From: Letharia columbiana
Lineage: Eukaryota > Ascomycota > Lecanoromycetes > Lecanorales > Parmeliaceae
NCBI RefSeq assembly: GCF_014066305.1
Contig: NW_023501123.1
Span: 1 to 64,000, forward strand
DNA: 64,000 nucleotides
Direction: 5' to 3'
A program made the position numbers and the translations under genes. Every line of letters starts with the position of its first letter. Position 1 is the first letter of the stretch. The notes beneath the pieces are model-generated. The model made no database searches. It saw only the letters and a list, made by a program, of their open reading frames with translations, and had not been told where the DNA came from. This document shows, piece after piece, positions 34,001 to 46,386 of this stretch.

Positions 34001-37000
34001 AACAAGGACATAGTGTCCTTCTTCGATCTTGGCCATCGCCATGCGTAAAACCTCGCCATTCTCGATATCCAGCGTCTGATCCCTGAGCTCAGCAACGAAC
34101 TTGTTCAAAGATTTGCTGTCGTTTCCAGAGTCTGCGGAAAGATCTTTGCGAATTAGGTGCAAGTCGAAGCCAGGGATTGGCTTCTGTTCGGAGAAGTCGT
34201 CGCCTTCAAAAAACGACATGCGAAGACTTTCGTTTCGCTTCACCATCTCTCCCACAGCTAATTCTAGAGCTGAAACGTCGAGCTTGCCTCGCACATGGCA
34301 CATCACTGGTACATTGAGCGATGACTTGTCTTCGAGCATGTTGTGTTGGAACCACATCCTGCGTTGGAAGGTGGACATGGGCACTTTTTCGGGTCTCTCA
34401 ATCTGTGAGAACTCTGCAGAAGTGGCAGTAGCTGGGGCTTGCTCAGTCTTGTCAACGCTCGCCTTCTCAGCAGCTCCAACAGCGGACGTCCCGGTCTTAT
34501 CATCCTCGCTCTCGGCATCAAATTTGATCAGACTTGCCGCCTTGGTGACCAAATCGGTGATGGACTTGGAGCCGAGAACGTCGAAGGTCTGGACATCGAC
34601 GTTGATGGCCTTCGTGAACCACTTGCGGAACTCAATAGCAACGATCGAGTCCAGGCCATAGGCTGACAGTGGGTTACCAGGCTGAACGATATCTGTAGCA
34701 ACACCAAGGACAGCAGAAACTTTCTCGATGAAAGCAGTAGTCAAGATCGAGACACGTTTGTCCGCATCGGCAGCGTCCCGTAGAGTGCCTATGAGGGGCT
34801 TCCCGGCTGAAGCTTTGGCTGCATCGCCATCGATGTCGAGATTAGCGTAGAGATTGCGGAGGAGTGGCTTCGATGCCCAGTAGAGATCTTTGCGTGTCAA
34901 GTTGATACCTGTGATCGTCTGATGCTCATCGATCCCTAGAGTTGAGAGGAAGTGATCCTTCTGGGCGACGACAGCCTCCTCGACTTGGTAGAGCAGCTCT
35001 TCTTCATTGACAGCATCATAGCCGATGCGCTTCATTATTCGTTCAAGAGCAACATCTTCAGCGACAGCACCAACACCAACAATCATACCGCAATTCATTG
35101 TCGTACCCTTAAGACCTAGGCCACGGCGATGGCTCATTAAGGCGTCCAGGTAAGTGTTGGCAGCGGAGTAGTTCGCCTGCGCCATTGCACCAACAATAGC
35201 AGAAGCCGAGGAGAAGCACACGAAGAAATCCAACGGAGTCCCCAAAGTGGCCTTGTGCAGGTTGTAGGTGCCTCGTACCTTTGGCCGGACTGAAGTCTGC
35301 CACTGCTGGTGCGTCATCTTGTTCAACGGGGCATCCTGTAGGACCATAGCGGCCTGGAATACTCCGCCAAGACGGGACCCGAGCTCCTCGATGCAGGACT
35401 TGACAGCTTCATAGTCGGTGACATCGGCGCGATAGATCGAGACATTGATATCACGAGCCTCAAGCCATCTCAGTGTTGCTGCTGCCTCAAGTCGACTGGC
35501 TCCCGATCTTGACATGAAAGCCAGTTGGCGAGCACCTTTCCGGACCATCCATTCGGCCAGTGTACGGCCTAAGCCACCAAGGCCACCCACTAAGAGGTAG
35601 ATTTTGTCTGGCTTGAAAAGTGCTGTATTTCGATAGACAGTTTGGAGGACCGGAACCGTCTCAGACTCTCGAGCGATAAGAACGACCTTACCCAAATGCT
35701 TACCGATTTGCAGCATTCTGAATCCTTTCTGTGCGTCAGCGTAGGGAAGCTCAACAACTGTCTCGGGAATCTTGATGGTGCCTGCCTGAATGAGATTGCA
35801 GCAATATCTGAAGACACGGGCTCCCAGAGGTCTGTTGTGCTCGAAGACAGTGATCATGTCAACAGACGCAAATGATATATTCTTCCGGAACGGGTCCATG
35901 TCAATCTTGGCGTTCTCATGGATGTCTCTTTTTCCAATTTCGAGGAAACGGCCGAAGCGTGCAATGCAGCTCCAGGTGGCATGTAGGAGGTCCCCAGCAA
36001 GACTGTTGAGTGCTACGTCAACACCACTACCATTTGTCAAGCTGAAGACTCCTTCCACGAATGAGGTGTCCCGAGAAGATAGGATATGGTTGTCGTCAAG
36101 ACCGAAATGTCTTTTGAGGAAGTCGCGCTTTTCTTGGGAGCCACATGTGGCGATGACGTTTGCCCCCAGCATACGAGCGACTTGAACCGCCATTTGGCCA
36201 ACACCTCCAGCAGCCGAGTGGATCAGAACAGTCTCTCCGGGCTGTAATCTCGCGACATCCTGAAGTGCGTAATAGGCCGTGGTCAAGACGAGAGGAAAAG
36301 ATGTTGCTATCCCAAAAGGCATGTCTGTCAGCTTCTGGCAGTAGACTGCAGGGTTGCGAACGATTGAACGATGTGCCCCTTGCCCAGGGCGCCATGCAAC
36401 TACTCGATCGCCATTCTTGAAGTCGGCTGCGCTCACGCTGTAACCAACTCGTCGAACAACGCCTGCACACTCATCTCCTAGCTTGTAGTCGTCGATGATT
36501 CCCATAGAAGCCGCGATGTCGCGAAAATTGATAGCTGAGGCTTTCACTTCGATCTCTATTTCGTCGTGCGCCAAATCTTCATCGAGAATTTGTTCATCGT
36601 CGCCAAAGGCCAAAGAATCCAGTAGTCCGACCTTGCCAATCTTGAGAGCGAGAGGCCGGCTCTGCTGAAAGCGTTCGAGCTTTGCCTCGCCGCGAGCATT
36701 GAATGGCAATTTAGAGTTGCGAGAATCGTCGCGTTCGACTTTTGGAATCATGAGTGTACCATCTCGATGAGCGAATTCGTCCTCTGTGAGGTTCCGATCA
36801 AGGACTTCAAGAGCGCGGGTTGGGACTTTGCTAGTATCAGAGCCCTTGGCGAAGTCCAGGGTGACAAGCCTGAGCTTCTCGTTTTCGCTGCGTGCAACCC
36901 TGGCGAGGCCAAGGATAATCGCTTGCTGAGGGCTCTTGGACTCCATTTTACCACCAGTTGTTACCCAGACCATGTTGGTACTGTCACCTGTAAGTAGCTT

Positions 37001-40000
37001 CTGGACAACTTCAAAGTGTGCTGCGGTGTCACTGACGTCGTCGAAGAACAGGTCGTTGTCCAGACTAGCGAGAATTATCACGCTGTCTGCGAGCGTAGAG
37101 GTCGATTCCAGAAGACTGAGAAGAGACAGTCTGTTCACTTCGCCGTCATAGTTCTTCTTGATTGTCGAAGCAATGGCATCTGTGCTTTCAGACGCCACCG
37201 ACGGCATTATGAGAGACAAAGGCTCGCGGGAGGCAGGAGCTTCTGCTCGGTGTTGCCAAGTACTGATATTGCCACTTCGGAAGAGGAGCCCCAAATCATG
37301 GTGGTCAAAATCCACGCCATTGCTAATGACGAAGCCATTGGGCTTGAGGAAAGGCAGGATATCCATGTGAGGAGACTCGTCGATGATGATGGCGTCGTAG
37401 TGCCCAGCTTGGGGCTCGTTGACTTCAATGCGGCCAGGCCACTCCTTTGCCAGCGTGTCCCAACCTTCTGGCAGGTCTCTCGATAACGAGTAAGGCGTGA
37501 GGCTATGGAAGCGACGGCGTGAGCCTTGGCGACCACCAAGGTGGCTCAGGCCATCCTTAACAGAGTTCACGTTGGATGAAAAATGCAGGATTGTTGAATC
37601 AGGAATCTGATGAGCAAAAACGTCCATGACTTGCGCCAAGCTCCCAAGCTTGGGCGGTTGCGTGTTCCCACCAAGACACGAGAATGCTGGCTGCCACTTT
37701 GTGCGGAAGAAAAGTGTACGCTCTAAAGAGTCGCCTGTCATATCTGCTCCCAACGCTGTGAACTCTGCGCCTTGCATTTCGATCATGAGCTCGCTGCAGT
37801 CATCGGACTGGATTGTAATGTCGCTGGTCGCCACACGAGGCCCAGGGAGCTTAGTGTTAGAGCTTACCCAGAATCGCTGGAGGTCATCTGAATGCATCAT
37901 GTCTTGGAAAAGTCCGGAAACCTTCATGGACTTCATGAACGTTGGTACGAATGGCTCTCCGAGAGGCCGACCTATTTCGGCTTCTGCGCCTGCAAAGACG
38001 ACATGAAAGGAAGAGTCTAAGAAAGTGGGGTGCACGATGCATAGGTCACTTGGTGCTGCGCTTACTTGATCTGGACGGAAGGTGATTGGCGCCATGGCGA
38101 AGCCGGGTCCTGACTCAATATTACCCGAGAGAAGCCTGAAGTCTTCTCCATATTGTAGTCCCATTGAGTTGAGATGGTCATAATACTTTTGCATCGTCGT
38201 GGTTCTGTTGGACAACTTTTGAAGTTGTGCAAGTGTCGGACGTGGGTCGGTGCTCTCAATCGACGAAGGCACGCCTTCTTCAACGGAAATAAGGCCATGA
38301 CAGTGCTCGTCGCACCTCTCGCTCTCATCGTAAGACGAAATGATGAACCTGTACCAAGTGTCGGAAGTCCGCTTGGCTGATGCCAAGATTGGCTGCATCT
38401 CGAGAAGTACTTCGGTTCCCATGTCGTCGGTTCGTACAGGGAGGGGAGACTTGAAAGAAACGTCCTTCAAACTGACGCTTTTGATAGCTTTTGGGCCTTT
38501 CTCTAGGCGCGTCGCGGCCTCGATAGCCATGCTGATGTATCCCGCGGCGGGGAATATGACTTTGCCTTCGATCATGTGTTGAGGGAGCCAAGGGAGCTCA
38601 GCTGGGCGTAGAAAGGTTCTCCATCGTGGATGGTTGTGAACGGAGTCCGCGACGGGTACGCCGAGAATGACATGTCGGTCCTTGCGAAGCCGGTTGTTTT
38701 TGATGACACGGGTCTCCGACCAGTACTTGGCATGGTCCCATGCATAACTTGGCAGCTTAATTTTCGGACCTGCGATAGCTTTTTGAATAGACCCATCATG
38801 GTTGACAAACAGGTTGCTGTTGGCAGCAGCCAGGTCAACTGGGTATCCAAGAGCGAAGAGCTGACCGACACATGAGAGCAGACTACCAAAGTCTGGAACG
38901 CCGCGGTTCAAAGAAGCAATGTAAGGGATGTTGAGCTTCAGTGACTTCATGACCTCCTTTGAGGGACCTCTGAGAGCTGGATGAGGACCGATTTCTACAA
39001 GCATGTCAACATTTTGCTCTTCATTGTCATTCAAGAGCAAGTTCGTCAAAGCCTCCGCAAACCTCACTTGCCCAGTGAGATTAGCCACCCAGTAGGCGGC
39101 TTTCATCTTGCTAGGCTCGGCATTACGAGCTGTGACACTTGACGACATTTGACATCTTGGTGTTCGAGGTCGAATCTTGCTCAGAAGCTGTTCAAGGACG
39201 GGACCGAATGGAGCGATGTGGTGTGAATGGTAGGCTTTGTCGACTTGAAGTTGCCTCGCGAAGACGTTCCTCTTCGAAAGGCTCTCCTTGAGCTTCAAAA
39301 TGGCGGGCAAGTCACCAGATAGAGTGAGACTGGTGGGGCTGTTGACTGCAGCAAGCGCAATGCGCCCTTTGTAAGACTCAAGCTCTGCGATAGCTTCGGT
39401 TTCAGTCATCTGGACCGCTAGCATAGAGCCGGGCACTTCGATAGCATTTTCGACCTCCATGCCAAGGGTGAGTCCTCGGTAGTAGCCAGCGATGATAGCG
39501 TCGTTGAATGATAGAATACCAGCTGCATAGGCTGCGCCCATCTCCCCAGCAGAGTGGCCCACAGTCGTTGAGGGTTTAACGCCCCACTCCGCCAACAAGT
39601 CGACCAGCGCTATCTGAATTGCTGTACACAATGGCTGGGAGAAGGCGCTTTGGGTGACTCGCGATGTCTCCTTGGTCTTGAGCAGCTCTGTGACGCAAGA
39701 CCAGTCAGGTCTGTCTGGGAGACTTTGAAGGACGTCGTCGCATTTCTCCAAGGTTTGGCGGAAGAATGGAGACTGCTCAATCAGCTGTCGACCCATCGCA
39801 AATGACTGTGCTCCCTGGCCCGTGAATACGAAGCCAAGTCTGACCTTGGACTCATCAGATCTCGTCCAAGTCAAGGACTCGTTCAAGCCTGCAATAGTGT
39901 CCTCGCGGTCCTTCTCGACGAGGAAGGACCGGACTTTGTGCATGGTGCGCCCATGATCACTGAGACTGTGTGCCAGGGCTGCTGCGGAATGTCCGGTTTT

Positions 40001-41677
40001 ATCTTCTAGGAAATGAGAGAGCCCGATCTTGAACAGATTTCCAGCTTTCTCCGTATGCGAGGTCAATGGCAGCAAAAAAGGTCTCTTTTCGACCATCGCT
40101 GCCAAACCTGGAGGGAGTTGTACCTCAAGCTCTCCAGCAGGCGCAGTGTAGCCTTCAAGGATCACATGAGAATTTGTACCGCCATAGCCGAAGGAATTGA
40201 TGCTGGCTCGTCGGAAACCGTGGGATGCCTTCCAGTCCAGTGCCTTCGTTGGGACGGTGATCTTCCAGTTTTCGAAGTCGATGTTAGGGTTGGGATTGTT
40301 AAACAACATGTTTGGCGGAATCGTGTGTTCTTCAAGCGCGAGCGTTGTTTTGATGATACCCGCTAAGCCCGACGCACCTTCTAAGTGCCCAATGTTGGTC
40401 TTGACTGATCCCACATGGAGATGCTCCGGACGATTTGGAGCAAACACCGCACCGATTGCACGTGTCTCTCTGGGATCACCAGCCTGAGTACCAGTGCCGT
40501 GAGCCTCAAAATACTGAGTATCATTGGTACTCAGTCCAGCGTTCTTGTAGGTCTTCCTGATGAGGTTCTCTTGAGCTTTGGAGTTTGGCATTGTAATACC
40601 ATCCTTGGCACCGTCGTGATTGACATCTGAGCCACGAATGACGGATCGAATCTTGTTGCCATGAAGCTCAGCGCGTGACTTTTGTTTCAAAACCACGGCG
40701 CAGATACCCTCACCGCGAACATAGCCTTTTCCGCTAGCATCGAAAGCTCGACATCTGCCGTCGGTTGAGAGGAACCCGAGATCCGTCATCGTGACGAACA
40801 TGTTGGGATCGAAGTGGAGCGAAGAGCCGACAACGATTGAGATGTCGGCGTCTCCGTCTTGGATGGACCTATTGCCCATGTGGAAAGAAACTAGGGAAGA
40901 CGAGCAAGCTGTGTCGATGGTCACACTTGCTCCATGTAGGTCATAGAAGTATGAAATGCGATTGGCTAAGATGGAGTTTCCAACACCAGTTGCCATGTAC
41001 TTCGGGTAGTACCCCAAATCCTTGTTCAGCATTTCACGGTAGTCGTTGGTGAAGCTCCCGCAGTAGACAGATGTCTGGGAGCCCTTGATGTCTTCAAGCG
41101 TAATACCCGCTTTTGTATGCAATTAGCTGATGGATCGAGAATCAAAATCATTAGGGGACCCACCGTCTTCCAATGCCTCGTAAACTACCTCAAGCAGCAT
41201 TCGCTGTTGAGGGTCCATGGCCTCTGCCTCCTTCCCAGAGATGCGGAAGAACTCTGGGTCAAAAAGACTAAGATCCTGATCGAGAAAGTATCCCGCAGTC
41301 GCATTACTCTATGAAGTTTCAGCAACATACGGCAGATTAGGTAAGGGGAGACGTACCGTGCCCTTATTGGTGCCTTTTGGATGATAGAACTGATCAACAG
41401 TGAATCTGTCCGCGGGGATCTTGCTCTGAAGGTCTTTTTGCTCGAGAATGTTCTCCCAAAGCTTACTTGAGCTTTGGGCTCCTGGCAGACGACATGCCAA
41501 GCCTACAATGGCGGTAGGGTCGTCAGCTCTGCCGCAATTATCTTCATGGTCTGAAGGGGCCGTAGTATCGGAGGGTGCGCCCAGAGACTCCGAAGATGAG
41601 CGTGAATGCAGTGAGGATCCGGAGGATGAGCTGGTTGACTCCGTAAGGTCGGTGAGTCTGCGGTCGATGGCTGCCAT
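31049..41677 (-). CDS. Highly reducing PKS-NRPS hybrid (KS-AT-DH-ER-KR-ACP-C-A-PCP)
   Basis: Four exons (41677-41357, 41308-41164, 41109-32525, 32470-31049) with GT-AG introns of 48, 54 and 54 nt join in frame to 3490 residues. KS: DTACSS Cys224, EAHGTGT His359, NIGH His397. AT: GHSAGE Ser675. DH: His1000 in [11 protein letters not shown] and Asp1187. A shrunken methyltransferase remnant follows. [11 protein letters not shown] at 1786. KR: GGLGGLG at 1997, Tyr2136. ACP: GLDSI Ser2310. C: HHISIDR at 2529-2535. [10 protein letters not shown] at 3017, FDLSI, an unusual NTWSPSE in place of NxYGPTE, and Lys3380 in GGKVDRK. PCP: LGGQS Ser3446. The protein ends 44 residues later, with no reductase, Dieckmann or TE domain. 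It should make a reduced, unmethylated acyl chain amidated to one amino acid, with release in trans. Confidence 0.93.
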
Positions 41678-43292
41678 TGCGTCTGAGTAAATGATTTGGT
41701 ACTGGGCTGGATCGAGGATGAGTGATTGCAGATAGTGATTGCAAGTAAGGTGGAATATAGTGGCAATGCTAGGAGTAATCGAGATCTGTTGGATTCCAAG
41801 TCTTACCGAGGAAAGCCTGCCTCAATGGTTGCAAAATAATCTGTGATTGAATGGCTGTTGGAGACAGTCGTGAAGAGAAGTTTCTGGTCATTCACTACAA
41901 GCTTACCCTGACCTTCTTAAGGAAACGAGAATGAAATGAAAAGACAGTATGACGTATCATTTCTCGGAATATGCATAGCGCTGCGGATAGATAATTGAGG
42001 CAATTCGGATCTCGACTCAGAACTTGAAACAAGGGAGCGCATACGAGGTTACCAAAGCCCTCCCCAGTCGTTACACGGCCGTTTTGGAAAACGCTTGACA
42101 TTCGAGAAGCCAGGAACTCTCCGCCCGTGCAACTGGGCCCGGAGGTTATTGCATGTCTTCACAATTCGATTCTATATGTAAGGCATCAATGAGGATCAAA
42201 GAATAGTGTGTGTGATATGGGGGCGGGATATCAGCAAGACCACTAGCTGATGCAGTGGAGGAAAAGTCTCCGGGCATGTATTGTGCAAGACCAAACGGAG
42301 AATAATGCAATAGTGAGGTCCCCATTGATAGGTTGCACCGTGACTAGCTGCATGGAAGATGAGCTGACAGTCTCATCAACCATTTCTTGCAGGAGCCATG
42401 TGTTGGAACCCCACCGAGGTGACGCAGCCAAGCCAGATGTCACCACGGACAATTGAAGCCATTCACCTTTCATCCGGGAACATGCAACAATGACGATCTA
42501 ATGCAGCCCAGCGCTTGCGCTGCGGGTACCTCGCATGGGCCGTGTGGCAGAAGCTTACAAGAGCCACGTGACGCTAGCATGCCTCCACACTCTAGCCTAG
42601 ACATAATGTCCGCGCAGGGTCGGACGGGCGACTTCAAGTGTATGTAGTATTTCTAGCCAGTGGGTTCTCAATCCAGACAAACGGTATGATCTAGTAAGGC
42701 GTACCAACATACAATGATGCTGACATGTCTCATGAATAGGGGCCTACCGGCCCTTCATTGAGAGTCACCGCGAATGTCCGTACACAGTTGGTGGGGTATG
42801 ACAAATTGGACATAGTGTGACAAGGCCATCTGAGGCTATGCCGCGCTAACGTTGAAATGCTGCACCGCGTTCCGACAGCTGTACGAGTGTTACGCAGATA
42901 CTAATCGAGGCTGATGCATCCTGGGGCAGAAAGACAGAGAGGGGGTCGTTTCGCGAAGGAAGCGGCTTTGGTAGGCTTGTTGCAAATCCCACGGCGTAAG
43001 CCGGGTACTCATAATTCCAGCCCGAACATTCGTCACGGAAGGTTTCTGCCAATAGTACAATCCTTCGCGGCGCTGCCCTGCTGTAGCTGAGGCGGGTCGA
43101 GAAGGCTCAGTGGCATCAGTGAGACCAGCACTCGGATGAATGGTTTCCTCAACTGTCGTACTTTCAGGGGATGATTATGTGATGATGCGTGGCGGGCACG
43201 ATGTTGAAATGGTGCGTTGCGAGACGGAGGTTGTAAAGAAGATCGGGGCGATGGGAGCTCAATTTGAATAATAGGCCGATTTGTATTTAGCG
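41678..43292. other. Intergenic DNA upstream of the PKS-NRPS gene
   Basis: It contains the PKS-NRPS promoter region on the minus strand. No domain-bearing ORF is seen. The DNA is GC-balanced and unique as far as can be judged. Confidence 0.55.
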
Positions 43293-43489
43293 TATTCAAA
43301 ACATCTGAATGCTTGGCACCGGAGTCTTTCACACCACACACCCAAATTCGTACTGTAGCATAGAAATCTCTCCGCAAAATTATTCAATAACACTGCTATC
43401 GTTAGTATAGGTCCTAAATGAAAAGATGAAGCTATACTGAAGTCTTGGCATGTTCCTCGTATTAGCAACTCAGCTAAAAGCCTGGTCCC

Positions 43490-43520
43490 GGGGTGTCTGC
43501 GCTTGACAGTCAGACACCCC
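43490..43520. repeat. Perfect 10-bp hairpin stem
   Basis: GGGGTGTCTG (43490-43499) and CAGACACCCC (43511-43520) are exact reverse complements separated by 11 nt. The stem persists in the RIP-mutated relative near 12.87 kb as GTATCT/AGATAC. Confidence 0.85.
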
Positions 43521-43536
43521 TATTTAGATCTAAATA
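43521..43536. repeat. Perfect 16-bp palindrome
   Basis: TATTTAGATCTAAATA directly follows the hairpin. The relative at 12.9 kb has TATTTAAATCTAAATA, one change. Confidence 0.85.
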
Positions 43537-43897
43537 CTTGGCCTGTAGGGCCTTCGTAGGGCCGTAGGGCCCCATAGGGCTGCTGCTAACACTCAGCCCC
43601 CATTTATCTGTTTCTGAGCTTCTTAAGCAGAGGCTATTTAGTAGTTATGGGGGGGTAATTCTTACTGCGACGACGACTGAGGGGCGGTGACGACGGCGGT
43701 TCGGTGGCTACTGCGTTATTGGTGCGTTTGAGAGATATAGCTGAGGTTACATAGCTTCAAAATTGATTAAATGCGACTATTTGCGATGTGGCTACTTGAT
43801 TTGAATAATTTTGCGGAGAGATTTCTATGCTACAGTACGAATTTGGGTGTGTGGTGTGAAAGATCTCCGGTGCAAGCATTCCAGATGTTTTTGAATA

Positions 43898-45159
43898 CTA
43901 AATTAAGCTAACACCAATACATACTAGCGTATGTATCGTAAACGAGGTCGGAAAGAACGATCCGCGTGTTTCGAAAGTGTTCCAAATTGTCTCCCTCTAA
44001 ATTCCAGCTCTCGAACACGTTCAGAGACACCGGGAACAATCTCTCCGAACGATTATCGAACTATTGGTAAGGATTCACTGAGAGTCATATTCAAAAAACG
44101 GACTCACGAGCGTAAGACGTACCAGTGAGCGAGCATCAGACAGAGTTGGGAAAGAAAGAACATGTTCGTCTGCGAAACACTCCAAGCAATAATCGATAAC
44201 CTACAGCAGGATCCTGCTTCCATAACCGTGGTGCAACTCTCGACAACAACGCTATCTGCGAGCCGACACCCTCCCCCCTCATCCCCATCTCACAGACGGA
44301 AAATCCCATATCTTGATTTATTCCCGGTGCTGAAGAACGTGCGACGAAGAGAACGCAGCATCGATATCAAGCCCTTTAGAAACGGCCACAGAAATTACCA
44401 GAGGTTGATTGTTCCCCAACTCCTGGCCTCCAGGGATCTACGAGTACAAGTATGTCAACCGCAGAAAGCCAGGTGCCTTAGGTGGTGAGTAGAAATGTAG
44501 CGAGTGATGGCGCAGATGTAAAAGGGCGGTTCGGACGGATGGATTTGGAAAGGAAATACAGCTAGGCGGAAGATTGTAGGATTGGGCAGAAAGAATGAGG
44601 TGTAGGCACTTCTCGGAGTCCTTTCTGGATTATCCTCTCCGATACCAACTGTCAGCTCAAGTCAGTTGCATGACGGGTACTCGTTCATCAACTTCGTTCT
44701 CCTTCGCCTGTTTTCATAGTACTGTAACGTCAAGATTCCACTACATCAGCTCTTCGCGTTTGCGTGGGGGAAACTGCACTATGTATACCCATCTTTGGGA
44801 AACGATCGTGCTAGTGACGGCGCTTGTAAAGGCGCACTCAACCCACGCCGGCGCATATTTTGCCATCGAACCAGATACGTACGCGCACCGGTTGATTTTG
44901 TCACCCAGTTCCGAACGTCTGGCCACGATTACCTGCAAGGTACGCGATAGCGGCTAAATGTTTCAAACTCGATTTGCAGTAATGAGGGAAGCGACGGGGG
45001 GATTTGGCGTCTACACAAAATGCGTGCCGTTCCCCATCCCATATTGAAAAACCTTCTCCCTTCTTTCGATTCCTGGTCGTACGTAGCAACCTCGTTTCCT
45101 TTTCCTTTCTTTTCCTCTTCTCAACAGTCTTTACAATCGCCACACGCTCGTTTGACACG
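43898..45159. other. Intergenic DNA, no supported gene
   Basis: Three ATG-initiated plus-strand ORFs (43931-44128, 44162-44488, 44595-44957) are present, but none has a recognised domain or convincing composition. The last 100 nt are CT-rich (TTTTCCTTTCTTTTCCTC), typical of a fungal core promoter just before the start at 45160. Confidence 0.5.
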
Positions 45160-45906
45160 ATGTTGGCCTCCCACGCCTTTCTCGCCCGTTGTTTCCTCCT
45201 CCAGAGCGCCGTCCTGAGTCTGGCGTCTCCGCTCCTTCACGAAAGAGGCAACAGTCACCACCTCAAGTGCACCAACGCGCCGACCGTGGTCGCAGGATAG
45301 TGAGTCCGATTCACCGTCTCGAGGGTCCGTCCATGCACGGCTGATCAAAGATCGTACGCATCAAGCTACGTCGACCCCAAAGACGCACAACCCCCGAGCT
45401 CGGCCTCGGCGACATGCCAAGCGGCATTCCAGTACCTCTACTGCATCCCCGGCACCTACACCTACGTCTTCTTCGGAGCCATCAAGCCGTCGCTGCAACC
45501 CAGCACCTCGTACGCCACGGCGCTGAATGCCAGCATCGCCTTCATCGACATGTACATCGGATCCCACGGCGACGGTCCGGTCCCGGATGGTCACCAATAC
45601 GTATCCAACACCGGCACGGGCATTCTCATCTACGCCGAGGATGCCGGCGGGCATCATCTGACGTGGGGAGTCTTCGGGGTGGCGATGCAGGGGCTGAATG
45701 CCTGGATGGCGGATACGGAGAACGGCTACTCGGATGCTATGTTTCAGATTAATGACGGGAAGAACGAGGTTGGGAATGGCTATGTTGGAGCGGTGGACCA
45801 GGATGGGGTTTGTGTCTTCGCCAATGCTTTCACACCGGATACGCCGTGTGTTGCTGTGGACTCGAAGGGGCTGGTGTATGGGAACCATGGGGGTGTGGTT
45901 TGTTAG
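45160..45906 (+). CDS. Small secreted cysteine-containing protein
   Basis: Two exons, 45160-45299 and 45366-45906, with a 66-nt intron (GTGAGT...AAG) that removes an in-frame TAG and joins to 226 residues. The N-terminus (MLASHAFLARCFLLQSAVLSLAS) reads as a signal peptide, followed by a mature part of about 200 residues rich in Gly, Tyr and Asn with six Cys, enough for three disulfides. Segments YVFFGAIKPSLQPST and AMFQINDGKNEVGNGYVG look like a folded beta-rich domain, but no family was recognised. It lies tail to tail with the thioesterase gene. A role in the cluster, as an effector or as a cell-wall protein is open. Confidence 0.72.
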
Positions 45907-46386
45907 TGTTGATAATGATTGTGGATGTAGGACATGGGACGTGAGTGGCTACTGCATAGCCGAATGCGAGAGGGCGACGGTTTAGAAATGTGGTTGGTAG
46001 TTATTCGACAGCTGAAAGGGTGCCAATGTAAAAGGCTGGTCGTTAGACGTCTTTGCTTCCTCCAGTACAAGATTAGGGTGAGACTCTGCCTCATGGGATG
46101 ACTGGGGACCTAGCACAAGATTAGAGTTGCAGGACCTCAATGATAGATGCCTAGCAACAGCTACCGAGGAGAACATTGCGGAGCTAGAGTTCTCAAAAAC
46201 GAAAGCCTAGTATACTTAAGGGTAGGGACTTGGGCGGAGGTGGCGGATAGGGCGTGTGGGGATCATGCGGATTCAAGGAGGTGAATAGATGTGATTCCAG
46301 CAGGATTGACGGTCTTTTCGTTGATGGGCAACGGCCCGGCTATATCCTACTGCGCGTTCTATCTACTGCAGGACGTGAATGGAAAA
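45907..46386. other. Intergenic DNA between converging genes
   Basis: This 480-nt 3'-3' interval separates the secreted-protein and thioesterase genes. No gene or clear terminator motif is seen. Confidence 0.5.

Larger units (their letters stand above)
43293..43897. mobile_element. Fold-back element with 95-nt inverted arms
   Basis: The left arm 43293-43387 and right arm 43801-43897 are inverted copies, differing by a few 1-nt indels and substitutions. Both contain the CTCTCCGCAAAATTATTCAA/TTGAATAATTTTGCGGAGAG pair. The 413-nt interior includes a strong hairpin (43490-43520) and a 16-bp palindrome (43521-43536), and part of it is related to the RIP-mutated sequence at 12846-12970. No ORF of note lies inside. 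It could be a MITE or fold-back transposon; no clear target-site duplication was identified. Confidence 0.7.

Noticed and set aside
45361..45888. Minus-strand 175-codon ORF over the secreted-protein gene
   Set aside because: Low-complexity His/Arg/Val composition, complementary to a convincing spliced secreted protein.
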